In this document: positions 44,117 through 52,947 of the stretch, piece after piece
Layout: the number at the start of each line of letters is the position of its first letter
Numbering within the stretch: the stretch's first letter is position 1
Assembly (NCBI GenBank): GCA_040220895.1
Contig: JAVJVY010000019.1
Coordinates: 390,854-454,853 of the forward strand
Origin: UBA11591 sp040220895
Lineage (GTDB): Bacteria > Bacteroidota > Bacteroidia > Flavobacteriales_E > Vicingaceae
Length of the DNA stretch: 64,000 nucleotides
Direction: 5' to 3'
The notes under the pieces: generated by a model
Seen by the model: only the letters and a program-made list of their open reading frames with translations
The model's database searches: none
What the model was told of the DNA's origin: nothing
Made by a program: the position numbers and the translations under genes

Positions 44117-46093
44117 TTATCTGTTCTGAGTGGATTGGTCGGTCTTAGGTTCAGCTTCGATGGATGACAAGTTGGAAAAAACAATTTCGACATCCTGAAT
44201 CAAACTGTATTCCACCATGTAATGCCACTTTCTTTTATTTACCAATTCTGGAAAATTTAAATCTACCAATGCCAGAAAATCAAGGAGATATGGCTTTTTA
44301 TCCTGAGTTAAAAATACACTACCCACAAAGGTCATTTCAGCGATCAAGATTCCCAACATGTTTTTTAAAAATCTACCTGGACGTCTCAGTAGTACCACAA
44401 TAAATGGGAAACTAAGCAGAAACAGCGTTGAAAAAACGATGTCAAAAACCCTTTTTTTAAGGATTGACCACCTGGACATGCTCAATGACTGTTCGCTGTC
44501 AATGAATTCACCAACGCTCTGAATTGAGCTGCTCCGCAGAATAAATCCCCCATCCAAAGGCTGGAAGTAAAAGTTTTTTCCTTGCAAGGATTGTGATTGT
44601 ATCAATGAAATCACCTTTGCATAACTAAGATCAGCCAGGCAAAATATGATTTCATCCAAGCCGTAAACAGTCATGACATCCTTTAACTGATATAAGCTGG
44701 CGTCGTACTTTATTTCATTGAATTCAAGGGGCATATCCGATTTTCTGAGCGGATTGATAAAAAAGAGATTTTTTCTTTTTTCTGCGCTCTTCATAAGCAG
44801 CGTGTTGGTTTCGCGTATGCTCATAGGTGACCCTATTACTGCAGTATTAACTACTGAAAACCGCTGAAGCCTTATCAATCTAACCTCTTTGAGAAACCAG
44901 CGAGAAAGCGGCAGTGCCAGGAAGCTCCACAAGACAGATAAGGCGATTATGGCTCTTGAAAATCGAAAGGATTCGTCAAGCATGGCATAGGTTGCAAAAA
45001 CCAGAACAGTTCCTGAAATCAGACCATTAAATACGCGTTTCATGCTGATTGGTTGGCGGTAACCGCCAAAAAAGAATTGAGTTGTGATCCATATACTAAC
45101 GAACAAAGGAATTACGGTAAAATGCACTTCATTAGGATAATAAGAGATTTGATTAAACACCTTTTGCTCATAACCCCTGGTAACTAGTTCCAAGCCCCCG
45201 TATAAGAGGAGAATATCAGAAAATGGTAACAAGAGTTTTTCTGTTCCACGCCGGAACAAAGCCAGTCCTGCTCTCAGATAAATGGCCATATTGATCAAAG
45301 CACTGATCATCCTGGCGTTTTTATTTTCAAAGTGCTTTCGCGCAAATATTATCATGGCCCGATAAAAAACCAAAACGTAATTAACGCTACTTTTTTTTGT
45401 GCTCTCTCCTTTGAAGTGAATTACACTTGTTTCAGGAAAATAGATATTCTTGAATCCCGCTTGAGTGATTCGATAAGACAGGTCAATGTCTTCTCCGTAC
45501 ATAAAAAATGATTCATCTAGTCCACCTATTTGATTTATGAGTGATTTTCGGAGAAACATGAATGCCCCAGACAGCACTTCTACTTCATTGATGGTGTCGT
45601 CATCGAGAAATCCTAAGTGATACTTCCCAAAAAGTCGGGACCTGGGAAAGATTCGCGACAGACCGAATATTTTATAGAAAGCAACCGGGGGTGTGGGTAG
45701 TGCTCTTTTCGATTCTGGTAAAAAATTGCCGGCACCATCTACCATTTTTACGCCCAGACCACCTACCTCGTCATGGTCGTCCATAAACCCAATGCACTTG
45801 GAAAAACAGTCTTCCGGAACTACGGTATCGGGATTCAATAACAAAATGTATTTTCCCTTGGCTTTGTCGATGGCTTGATTGTTCGCCTTTGAAAAGCCGA
45901 CATTCTCCTGATTCGCGATCAGATCGACATCGGAAAATCTTGACCTCAGCATTTCAAGGCTGCCATCTACCGAGGCGTTATCCACCACAATGATTTCAGC
46001 ATCAATACCCTTGGTGGCGGCAAGTACAGAATTCAAACAAGTATGCAGAAAATACTTGACGTTGTAATTTACAATGACAATGGACAGCTTCAT
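44117..46093 (-). CDS. GT2 glycosyltransferase fused to a degenerate WcaJ-like module
   Basis: 658 residues. The first about 260 are a WbbL-like GT2 domain (IVIVNYNVKYFLHTCL, IIVVDNASVDGS, LLLNPDTVV, GEDIDLSYRI) as in rhamnosyltransferases. A membrane region follows (about 275-395), then a Rossmann-like stretch (VVNTAVIGSPMSIRETNTLL), then KKRVFDIVFSTLFLLSFPF, the typical entry helix of polyprenyl hexose-phosphate transferases. The expected catalytic part of that family is missing; only AEMTFVGS recalls the GDMSLVGPRP motif. So the second half looks like an inactive WcaJ relative that may anchor the enzyme. It lies 3 bases after recR. Confidence 0.85.
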   Translation of the reverse strand: MKLSIVIVNYNVKYFLHTCLNSVLAATKGIDAEIIVVDNASVDGSLEMLRSRFSDVDLIANQENVGFSKANNQAIDKAKGKYILLLNPDTVVPEDCFSKCIGFMDDHDEVGGLGVKMVDGAGNFLPESKRALPTPPVAFYKIFGLSRIFPRSRLFGKYHLGFLDDDTINEVEVLSGAFMFLRKSLINQIGGLDESFFMYGEDIDLSYRITQAGFKNIYFPETSVIHFKGESTKKSSVNYVLVFYRAMIIFARKHFENKNARMISALINMAIYLRAGLALFRRGTEKLLLPFSDILLLYGGLELVTRGYEQKVFNQISYYPNEVHFTVIPLFVSIWITTQFFFGGYRQPISMKRVFNGLISGTVLVFATYAMLDESFRFSRAIIALSVLWSFLALPLSRWFLKEVRLIRLQRFSVVNTAVIGSPMSIRETNTLLMKSAEKRKNLFFINPLRKSDMPLEFNEIKYDASLYQLKDVMTVYGLDEIIFCLADLSYAKVISLIQSQSLQGKNFYFQPLDGGFILRSSSIQSVGEFIDSEQSLSMSRWSILKKRVFDIVFSTLFLLSFPFIVVLLRRPGRFLKNMLGILIAEMTFVGSVFLTQDKKPYLLDFLALVDLNFPELVNKRKWHYMVEYSLIQDVEIVFSNLSSIEAEPKTDQSTQNR

Positions 46094-46096
46094 TGA

Positions 46097-46717
46097 TCAA
46101 GCACCCAGGGTCTGTTCGTAAGGAATCCTGTTTTTTATGGATTTACCAAGCGTCACCTCATCGGTATATTCGAGTTGTTCACCAACGGCCATGCCGCGTG
46201 CAATGGTCGAAATTTTTATTTGAGAGTCACCGATCTTCTTAAAAATGAAAAAATTCGTCGTATCTCCTTCCATCGTGCTTCCCAGCGCCATGATGATCTC
46301 TTCGACGCCTTCTTTTTCAATTCTGTCTATCAGGCTTTGAATGTTCAGATCCTGCGGTCCAATACCATCAATGGGCGAAATCACACCTCCCAGCACGTGA
46401 TACCTACCGTAGTATTGATGGGTATTCTCAATAGCAATCACATCTCTTATGTCTTCAACCACACACAGTGTTTTTACATCCCTGCCGGGGTTTATGCATA
46501 TTTCACACGTCTCATTGTCCGAAATATTGTGGCAAACCTTACAGTAACTTATGTTTTTTTTGAGTTCCGTGATTGCATCGGAAAAATCAAATACCTCTTC
46601 GTCCTCAAGGCTCAGTATATGAAGCACAAGACGAAGGGCCGTTCGTTTACCGACACCGGGCAACAGGGCAAATTGTTCAACGGCCTTGTTTAGAAGTTTT
46701 GAGGAATAGGGTTCCAA
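46097..46717 (-). CDS. recR: recombination mediator RecR
   Basis: 206 residues. Helix-hairpin-helix start (LLPGVGKRTALRLVLHIL), a C4 zinc finger (CKVCHNISDNETCEIC), a Toprim domain (LCVVEDIRDVIAIE...YHVLGGVISPIDGIGP) and the C-terminal Walker-like region with ARGMAVGEQLEYTDEVTL. With RecO it loads RecA in gap repair. It is the first gene of the unit with the GT2 fusion and is divergent from the symporter gene; a TAAATTTG -7 element lies 27 bases upstream. Confidence 0.97.
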   Translation of the reverse strand: MEPYSSKLLNKAVEQFALLPGVGKRTALRLVLHILSLEDEEVFDFSDAITELKKNISYCKVCHNISDNETCEICINPGRDVKTLCVVEDIRDVIAIENTHQYYGRYHVLGGVISPIDGIGPQDLNIQSLIDRIEKEGVEEIIMALGSTMEGDTTNFFIFKKIGDSQIKISTIARGMAVGEQLEYTDEVTLGKSIKNRIPYEQTLGA

Positions 46718-46732
46718 GCGGGGTATTTGATC

Positions 46733-46740
46733 TAATTTTG
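46733..46740 (+). promoter_or_regulatory. -7 promoter element for the symporter gene
   Basis: TAATTTTG fits TAnnTTTG, 36 bases upstream of the symporter start codon and back-to-back with the recR element. Confidence 0.45.
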
Positions 46741-46743
46741 CTC

Positions 46744-46751
46744 CAAATTTA
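46744..46751 (-). promoter_or_regulatory. -7 promoter element for recR
   Basis: TAAATTTG on the minus strand fits TAnnTTTG, 26 bases before the recR start codon. Confidence 0.45.
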
Positions 46752-46776
46752 ACACCTAATTTCGATTCGTGCAGAG

Positions 46777-48276
46777 ATGAACGTGAACTGGTTAGTTCCT
46801 CTTTTTATTGCGATGTATTTCACTATCCTCATCGTGATCTCCTATCTCACTGGAAAGAAGGCCGGTAATGATGCCTTTTTTGTTGGCGAAAGAAAATCGC
46901 CTTGGTACATTGTTGCCTATGGAATGATTGGAGCGAGCCTAAGCGGTGTCACCTTCATCTCAATTCCTGGATGGGTAGGTAAAACAGGTTTCCATTACTT
47001 TCAGATGGTTCTTGGATATATTGTCGGTTATTATGTGATTGCCTATGTCTTGATGCCTGTTTATTACCGCTTAAATGTCATTTCCATTTATTCGTATTTA
47101 AAAGAGCGGTTCGGTAATTCCAGTTATAAAATCGGCTCTTTGTATTTTTTACTTTCCAGATTGATAGGCGCATCTTTCAGGCTTTATCTTGTAGCCATCG
47201 TACTGGAATTGGTATTCGAACAAATGGGCTTCGAGGTGCCATTTTTTATTACGGTCATTGTTACCGTTCTACTCATATGGATTTACACGAATAAAGGCGG
47301 CATAAAAACAATTATCTGGACGGATACCCTTCAAACCACATTTATGCTGGCTGCCCTGGTACTTACTGTTTTGTCGATTAAAGAGAGTTTAGCCATTGAC
47401 TGGTCAACGGTTTGGGTTGAAATAAATGCCGCCGGCTATGCCGATTGGTTGAATTTTAGCGATTCATCCCGGGCAGATTATGCTGTGAAATATTTTGTCA
47501 GCGGGGCTTTCATTGCAATTGCAATGACAGGTTTGGATCAGGACATGATGCAGAAAAACCTAAGTTGTAAAAACTTGAAGGAAGCGCGTTGGAACATGAT
47601 TTCATTTGCCTGGATACTAGTGGTTGTGAATGCTCTGTTTCTGCTTTTGGGCGCCATGCTTTATTTATATGCTGCAAAGAACGGCCTGCTCATACCGGAA
47701 AAAACTGATTACTTATTCCCTCAAATAGCCTTGAGTGGTGATCTGGGCTTGGTCGTTATGATTTGTTTTGTGCTCGGCCTTATTGCATCGGCCTACTCCA
47801 GTGCAGATTCGGCACTAACGGCGCTCACTACTTCATTTAGTTTAGATATCCTTGAGATCGATAAGAAATCCAGTGAAGAGGAAGCTTTGTTAACCAGGAG
47901 AAAGGTGCATATTGGAATGTCTGTGCTGATTATATTACTCATTTTACTATTCAGAATACTAAACAATGACAGTGTGGTCAGCAATCTCTTTAAGGCTGCC
48001 GGCTATACATATGGCCCCTTATTAGGCCTTTTTTCCTTTGGTCTTATAACGCGATATTCCGTTAAAGACAAATGGGTCCCATTGGTTGCAATTCTTTCTC
48101 CGATATTGACGTATCTTGTTCAGCTACTTTCAGGGAGAATATTTCCTGAATTTGAAATTGGATTTGAGATCATCCTCTTAAATGCCCTGCTTAGCTTTGC
48201 AGGATTGCTGTTGCTGCGCAATGGAGAATTTAAAAAACAAATCAATAATGCCAATTCCAACAAAATATCACTATAA
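46777..48276 (+). CDS. sodium:solute symporter (SSS family)
   Basis: 499 residues with about 13 membrane helices. Family features: YLTGKKAGNDAFFVGERKSPWYIVAYGMIGASLSG split around the first helices, the ATMTGLDQDMMQKNLSCKN loop and VLGLIASAYSSADSALTALTTSF with the sodium-site serines. The substrate (sugar, proline, pantothenate, iodide-like) cannot be read from sequence. It is followed within 16 bases by the lipoprotein of the duplicated module, so they may share a transcript. Confidence 0.93.
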   Translation: MNVNWLVPLFIAMYFTILIVISYLTGKKAGNDAFFVGERKSPWYIVAYGMIGASLSGVTFISIPGWVGKTGFHYFQMVLGYIVGYYVIAYVLMPVYYRLNVISIYSYLKERFGNSSYKIGSLYFLLSRLIGASFRLYLVAIVLELVFEQMGFEVPFFITVIVTVLLIWIYTNKGGIKTIIWTDTLQTTFMLAALVLTVLSIKESLAIDWSTVWVEINAAGYADWLNFSDSSRADYAVKYFVSGAFIAIAMTGLDQDMMQKNLSCKNLKEARWNMISFAWILVVVNALFLLLGAMLYLYAAKNGLLIPEKTDYLFPQIALSGDLGLVVMICFVLGLIASAYSSADSALTALTTSFSLDILEIDKKSSEEEALLTRRKVHIGMSVLIILLILLFRILNNDSVVSNLFKAAGYTYGPLLGLFSFGLITRYSVKDKWVPLVAILSPILTYLVQLLSGRIFPEFEIGFEIILLNALLSFAGLLLLRNGEFKKQINNANSNKISL

Positions 48277-48292
48277 TTGCATACGCTAATAT

Positions 48293-49204
48293 ATGAGTAG
48301 AATGAATGGATTAAGGCGGTATTTCAGCTATCTGGTTATAGCTGCTTTAGGGCTTTTTTTAGTTTCTTGCGCAGAAGAGGGATCAGGTGAATCAGCGGCC
48401 GAAGAACCAACTGTAGAAGAAGAAGTTGTCATTGAGGATCAGGTTCACTATCAGGTGCCATCTCCCAGTGAGACTATGGAATTCCTAAGATCGACCAATG
48501 CTGAGTTTCACCCTGAAGTACTTTGCTCGGTGGATATCCGTGAAAAATACGTGGACCTGAAAGGCAAGTCCATGGGAATGGGAATTTTCATTGCAGACCT
48601 GGCCTACGCGTCTAGTTTTGAAAAATACCAGGAAGCCATAAAATACTTTACTGCCATAATTAAAATGGCCGATGACATAGGTATCGGTTCAAGTTTTGAT
48701 CAAGCCTTGTTATCAAGGATAGAAAATAACTTAAGCTCACCGGACAGTCTTACTACCATTTCTGACGATTCCTATTACAAGATCATTGCAGACCTTGAGA
48801 GCAACGATCGTGGAAAGATCGTAGGAATGATCGCTGCAGGCGGCTTTCTTGAAGGACTTTTTATCGCTGTGCAACTCGTTGATAAATTTGACGCCAACGA
48901 TCCAGCCATCAAGCGTATCGCCGCACAGAAATTGACTTATGAGAACATCATCAAATACCTCGAGCAATACCGCGAAGACCAAAATGTGGAATGGACCCTT
49001 ATGGACATGAAAGCTCTGGAGCAAATTTTCCTTGAAGTTTCTGATAACAGAATGGACACAGAATTTTCCAGCAACAAATCAGGTAAGCGGGTTCTTGGTG
49101 GCACTGGAGGTGTTTATATCACTGAACAGGAATTTGAGGAGCTGAGAGATCAAGTCACTTACTTGCGCAATACTATTACGTTCAATCCACCTGTACCCCA
49201 ATGA
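48293..49204 (+). CDS. acidic lipoprotein, module copy 2 (unknown function)
   Basis: 303 residues. Signal peptide with lipobox (GLFLVSC, Cys26), then a very acidic stretch (EEPTVEEEVV) as in surface-exported Bacteroidota lipoproteins. The rest is mostly helical. It is homologous to the product at 9188-10081: VPSP motif near residue 56, MGIFIADLAYASS near 100, a YYKIIADLES helix, then AAGGFLEGLFIAVQLVDKF and a QKLTYENIIKYLEQY helix. No named family recognised. It overlaps the next gene by 4 bases, so the module is translated as a pair. Met4 is an alternative start. Confidence 0.8.
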   Translation: MSRMNGLRRYFSYLVIAALGLFLVSCAEEGSGESAAEEPTVEEEVVIEDQVHYQVPSPSETMEFLRSTNAEFHPEVLCSVDIREKYVDLKGKSMGMGIFIADLAYASSFEKYQEAIKYFTAIIKMADDIGIGSSFDQALLSRIENNLSSPDSLTTISDDSYYKIIADLESNDRGKIVGMIAAGGFLEGLFIAVQLVDKFDANDPAIKRIAAQKLTYENIIKYLEQYREDQNVEWTLMDMKALEQIFLEVSDNRMDTEFSSNKSGKRVLGGTGGVYITEQEFEELRDQVTYLRNTITFNPPVPQ

Positions 49205-49692
49205 GCCGCTCAGGATTAATTTTTGGAATCATATCAATGTTGATGTTTGCTTCATTCTCAAGCGAGGCTCAGATGTGCAATAATTACCACATTGACAAAA
49301 AAGGCTGTCCACCCTCTACGGATAATTTCAAGTTAAATGGCCAATCTAGAAGTGCGCTGATGTACAAGGGACAGAAATCTCAATTGAACGTCATATTTTA
49401 CGATGACCAGGACTACAGAATCAGCATCTGCCCCGAAAGTATTTTGGGTGATCAGGTTTCATTCAAAATCAAAGATGGTAAAACACAGGACGTCCTATAT
49501 AACAATCAAGACGAAGACGGCACCTTAATATTTGAATTTTCGTGCGAACAAACACAGCGACTGATTTTGGAAATAGAAGTTCCCGATGATGGCGAAGGTG
49601 GCGGAAATAAATTGAGTAAATTAAAATCCACGTCAAGTGGTTGCCTGGGTGTATTGATAGAATACATGGCCACACCGAGAACTGGATTCTGA
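49201..49692 (+). CDS. small exported protein, module copy 2 (unknown function)
   Basis: 163 residues with a signal peptide ending SSEAQ (about residue 23). The mature part has four or more cysteines (MCNNY, KKGCPP, ISICPES, EFSCEQ, SSGCLG) that could form disulfides in the periplasm or outside. The pattern YRISICPESILGDQVSFKI, VLYNNQDEDG, LILEIEVPDDG and a terminal SGCLGVLIEY matches the smaller relative at 8697-9167. Function unknown. It ends 23 bases before the preferred start of the phosphoesterase gene. Confidence 0.75.
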   Translation: MSRSGLIFGIISMLMFASFSSEAQMCNNYHIDKKGCPPSTDNFKLNGQSRSALMYKGQKSQLNVIFYDDQDYRISICPESILGDQVSFKIKDGKTQDVLYNNQDEDGTLIFEFSCEQTQRLILEIEVPDDGEGGGNKLSKLKSTSSGCLGVLIEYMATPRTGF

Positions 49693-49715
49693 TCAGTTCC
49701 TTAACCAAAAATAAA

Positions 49716-50726
49716 TTGGCTGAATTTGATCTTCAGGAGTTGCGCAAGCTGCTTCTCAATTCCCAAAAAGTTACCATTACCACCCACGTTTCACCCGATG
49801 GAGATGCCATTGGTTCATCATTGGCGTTGATGTTTTTTCTCGAAAAAGAGGGTCTTGAAGCCAAGGTTATCACACCGGACAGCTACCCCGAATTCTTGCA
49901 ATGGTTGCCCAGGCAATCGGAAGTCCTGAAATACGATGAAGATGCAATGGAAGCTGAGGAATGGATTTCTAAGTCCGATCTGATTTTTTGCCTGGATTTT
50001 AATAGCCCAGACAGACTTTCAGGAATGCGCAAGGTAATTGAAAGTAGCACACAAACTAAGGTTTTGATCGATCACCACCGGCATCCACAGGATTGGGTAG
50101 ACATACTCCTTTCCGACCCCGAAGCTTCATCGACTTCAGAATTAATATACAGGGTTATAGCGGGCCTTAATAAAGCCGATAAGATCGATGAGTCAATGGC
50201 GACTTGTTTATACACCGGAATTGTTACTGATACGGGCTCCTTTAAATTCCCATCTACCTCGGCCTTGACCTTGGAAATTGCTGCAGAGCTGGTGAGGCAT
50301 GGGATAGATGCACCCAAGATCCAGAACTTGATCTATGACAATTCATCGGAAGATCGCTTGCGTTTGTTGGGATATGCATTAACGAAAAAACTCCAAATCA
50401 TTGCAAAGTATCACACCGCTGTCATTGGTCTTGATGCGAAAGAATTGAGAAAGTATAACTATAAGGCCGGGGATACCGAAGGTATTGTTAACTACCCATT
50501 GTCCATATCAACGGTTTGGATGTCTGTTTTTATTTCTGAAAAAGGGAATGACGTCAGAATGTCATTTCGCTCGAAGGGTAAAGTACCTGTGCACGAAATT
50601 TCAGCAAAGTACTTTCACGGAGGTGGGCACATTAACGCCGCAGGTGGTATTTCAGACAAATCGGTTGCAGATACCATCACATACCTTTTGTCCATTTTAG
50701 AAGACTACAGTGAACATTTATGCTGA
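49716..50726 (+). CDS. nrnA: DHH/DHHA1 phosphoesterase (NrnA-type oligoribonuclease / pAp phosphatase)
   Basis: 336 residues from a TTG at 49716 (MAEFDLQELRKLL), the start nearest the fold; an in-frame ATG at 49641 would overlap the previous gene by 52 bases and add an unlikely tail. DHH motifs: THVSPDGDAIGSSLAL, LIFCLDFNSPDR, VLIDHHRHP and TGIVTDTGSFKF; the DHHA1 domain ends with FHGGGHINAAGG. NrnA degrades short oligonucleotides and 3'-phosphoadenosine 5'-phosphate in the cytoplasm. Next to a gldI-like gene, as in other Flavobacteriia. Confidence 0.9.
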   Translation: MAEFDLQELRKLLLNSQKVTITTHVSPDGDAIGSSLALMFFLEKEGLEAKVITPDSYPEFLQWLPRQSEVLKYDEDAMEAEEWISKSDLIFCLDFNSPDRLSGMRKVIESSTQTKVLIDHHRHPQDWVDILLSDPEASSTSELIYRVIAGLNKADKIDESMATCLYTGIVTDTGSFKFPSTSALTLEIAAELVRHGIDAPKIQNLIYDNSSEDRLRLLGYALTKKLQIIAKYHTAVIGLDAKELRKYNYKAGDTEGIVNYPLSISTVWMSVFISEKGNDVRMSFRSKGKVPVHEISAKYFHGGGHINAAGGISDKSVADTITYLLSILEDYSEHLC

Positions 50727-51241
50727 GGATTGCTGCAATAATCATGGCATTTGCCTTTGCTTATTCATGTGGGCAGCGCAATTCGAATAAAACCACCGGC
50801 ACTGAAATCAGGACGTCCAAGGATCCTTTGATTGAAGAAAATAAACGACTGACCCTTGAAGAATCGCGTATTATGGATCGCTATATCGAACGGCGAAAAT
50901 GGGACATGACAACCACAGGAACGGGACTGCGTTACATGATCTATGAAAATGGCTATGGCGTTGACGCGGCCGAAGGAATGAGAGCAACGGTGAATTATGA
51001 GATCGCGTTGATGGACGGAACACTCTGTTATTCTTCGGATGAACAAGGACCACGAACCTTTACCATTGGTAGAGACAATGTTGAATCAGGTATTCACGAG
51101 GGCATAACTTACATGAAGGTAGGGGATAAGGTCAAAATGCTCATCCCTTCCTATCTGGCTCATGGATTGGTCGGAGATCAAAATAAGATTCCACCGCGGT
51201 CACCGCTGGTTGTTGATCTGCATTTAATCCGGCTTGATTGA
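50720..51241 (+). CDS. gldI: FKBP-type peptidyl-prolyl isomerase lipoprotein, GldI-like
   Basis: 173 residues. Lipoprotein signal (AFAFAYSC, Cys17), then an FKBP domain (about 75-172: VNYEIALMDGTLCYSS, GIHEGITYMKVGDKVKMLIPSYLAHG, PPRSPLVVDLHLIRL). Position right after nrnA and the size match GldI, a lipoprotein isomerase needed for gliding in Flavobacterium; here it may fold envelope or T9SS proteins. The tyrosine-rich FKBP pocket is only partly kept (YDGT/D region changed), so catalysis is uncertain. First of four linked FKBP genes. Confidence 0.85.
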   Translation: MLRIAAIIMAFAFAYSCGQRNSNKTTGTEIRTSKDPLIEENKRLTLEESRIMDRYIERRKWDMTTTGTGLRYMIYENGYGVDAAEGMRATVNYEIALMDGTLCYSSDEQGPRTFTIGRDNVESGIHEGITYMKVGDKVKMLIPSYLAHGLVGDQNKIPPRSPLVVDLHLIRLD

Positions 51242-52074
51242 GAAGAATAGCTGTAATAGCAGTCTGCCTGTTTATGTCATGTGCAGGGCCATACGAAGGT
51301 TTTGACGAGCTTACTGAGGGCACGTATTTTAAATTAACCAGACTTGGCGGTGAAACGGCCAGTCTTGAAAACGCCCGATTTATCTTACTCAGGTATAGCT
51401 TTTGTTCTAATTCGACATGTCATGAAGTGGAGCCAAGCAAAGAGATTTTCATCGACGCACGCGATTTCAGAGCATTGAATCAATTCCAGCTGGGCGATCG
51501 CCTAATGTTTTTGATTTCGACAAATGGCACAACCGCAGGAGAAATGCTAAATATTCCATCAGAGCACACTAACTATCCTGTAATTGCCCTATGTGACATC
51601 GCTTCATTTGTTGACAGTTCAATTTTTTTTGGAGCAAAGCAAGATTACCCGCTTCTAATGGCATTCAAGGAGAAACGTTTAATTGAAAGATGGCTTGAAA
51701 ACGGAAGTTATAAACCGGATAGCAATGGGATATTTCAGGAAATATTATCTAGAGGTGAAGGTGACAGCATTGTGAAGGGTTCAACGGTAGCTCTTTCTTA
51801 CAAGGCTTTTTTTCCGGGAAATATACTTTTTGATGCCACCGATAATTGGGCGGACACCTTTGAATTTGAGTTCGGTATTCCCGATCAGGTTATTTCGGGT
51901 TTGGAATTGGCTTTGAATGGTAAAAGACAAGGTTTCGAAGCTAAAATTATTATACCTTCGCACCTCGCTTTTGGCGAAGGTGGCTCATCGTCGGGAATAG
52001 TTCCCCCCTTTGAGCCTCTTAAATATGAAATAAAGATTTTAAAGGTAAAAACAAGTAAAAATGAAGGTAATTAA
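51238..52074 (+). CDS. FKBP-domain lipoprotein with degenerate first domain
   Basis: 278 residues, TTG start overlapping the previous stop as TTGA. Lipobox CLFMSC (Cys15). The N-terminal half is an FKBP-like beta domain without recognisable active site; the C-terminal FKBP domain (about 170-270) has VALSYKAFFPGNILFDA, VISGLELALNGKRQGFEAKIIIPSHLAFG and PPFEPLKYEIKILKV. It overlaps the next gene by 14 bases. It probably acts as a membrane-tethered chaperone or isomerase in the periplasm. Confidence 0.83.
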   Translation: MRRIAVIAVCLFMSCAGPYEGFDELTEGTYFKLTRLGGETASLENARFILLRYSFCSNSTCHEVEPSKEIFIDARDFRALNQFQLGDRLMFLISTNGTTAGEMLNIPSEHTNYPVIALCDIASFVDSSIFFGAKQDYPLLMAFKEKRLIERWLENGSYKPDSNGIFQEILSRGEGDSIVKGSTVALSYKAFFPGNILFDATDNWADTFEFEFGIPDQVISGLELALNGKRQGFEAKIIIPSHLAFGEGGSSSGIVPPFEPLKYEIKILKVKTSKNEGN

Positions 52075-52945
52075 CGTTGGCTCCCTGGCCATTCTTTTAG
52101 GCGCTGCAGTTCTCTCCTCTTGCTCCGATAATTCTCGTTTTCCCGGATTTGAGCAAAGCGAGTCTGGACTCTATTACATGATCACCCCAGGTTCAGAAGG
52201 TGGTAGAGAAGTAAAATTGGATGACATACTTACTCTGGAAATGAGCTATGGTACAGATGATACCATGTTATTCAGTAGTTCGATGATGGAGTTTCCCACT
52301 CAACTTAAAGTGGCTGAACCTGCCTATGGTGGTGATATAATGGAAGGTTTCACGCTGATGAAAGAAGGCGACGAGGCCGAATTCAAGACAAGTGCAGATT
52401 CTTTCTTTTTGAAAATAGCCAATATGCCACAAATTCCGGACTTTGTAGACAGTGCGAGCTTTTTAACTTTCAATGTAAAGCTTATTAAGGTACAATCCCT
52501 TGATGAATTGCGTGCGGAAAAAGACGCAGAGGCCGAAGTGAATCGAGCAATGGAGACAGAATTGATGGCCAATTTCTTGAAAGAGAACGGCATCGAAGTC
52601 GAGCCCACACCTTCGGGCCTTTATTTTATTGAGACAGCACCTGGGACAGGCGAACCGGTAGAAAGAGGTTCAATGGTCAAAGTGCATTACATAGGTCGTC
52701 TTCTTACTGGCGAAAAATTCGACGCTTCTTTTGATCACAGTCCTCCTGAGCCTATTGAATTTGCTCTGGGTACAGGTCAGGTTATTCCGGGTTGGGACGA
52801 AGGAATTGGATACATGACTGTTGGAAGTAAAGCCATGATGGTAATACCTTCTAGTCTGGCTTACGGCGACAGACCGCCTCCGGGAGGCTTGATCAAAGCT
52901 TATTCCCCATTGGTTTTTGAAGTAGAATTATTGGAAGCCAACTAA
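52061..52945 (+). CDS. FKBP-domain lipoprotein, two domains
   Basis: 294 residues. Signal with lipobox (GAAVLSSC, Cys21). An N-terminal FKBP-like domain (about 30-145) is followed by a helical linker (ELRAEKDAEAEVNRAMETEL) and a complete C-terminal FKBP domain (about 190-293: VKVHYIGRLLTGEKFDASF, VIPGWDEGIGYMTVGSKAMMVIPSSLAYG, YSPLVFEVELLEA). The C-terminal domain keeps the YxG-F/D/W pocket residues, so it should be catalytic. Confidence 0.87.
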   Translation: MKVINVGSLAILLGAAVLSSCSDNSRFPGFEQSESGLYYMITPGSEGGREVKLDDILTLEMSYGTDDTMLFSSSMMEFPTQLKVAEPAYGGDIMEGFTLMKEGDEAEFKTSADSFFLKIANMPQIPDFVDSASFLTFNVKLIKVQSLDELRAEKDAEAEVNRAMETELMANFLKENGIEVEPTPSGLYFIETAPGTGEPVERGSMVKVHYIGRLLTGEKFDASFDHSPPEPIEFALGTGQVIPGWDEGIGYMTVGSKAMMVIPSSLAYGDRPPPGGLIKAYSPLVFEVELLEAN

Positions 52946-52947
52946 GC

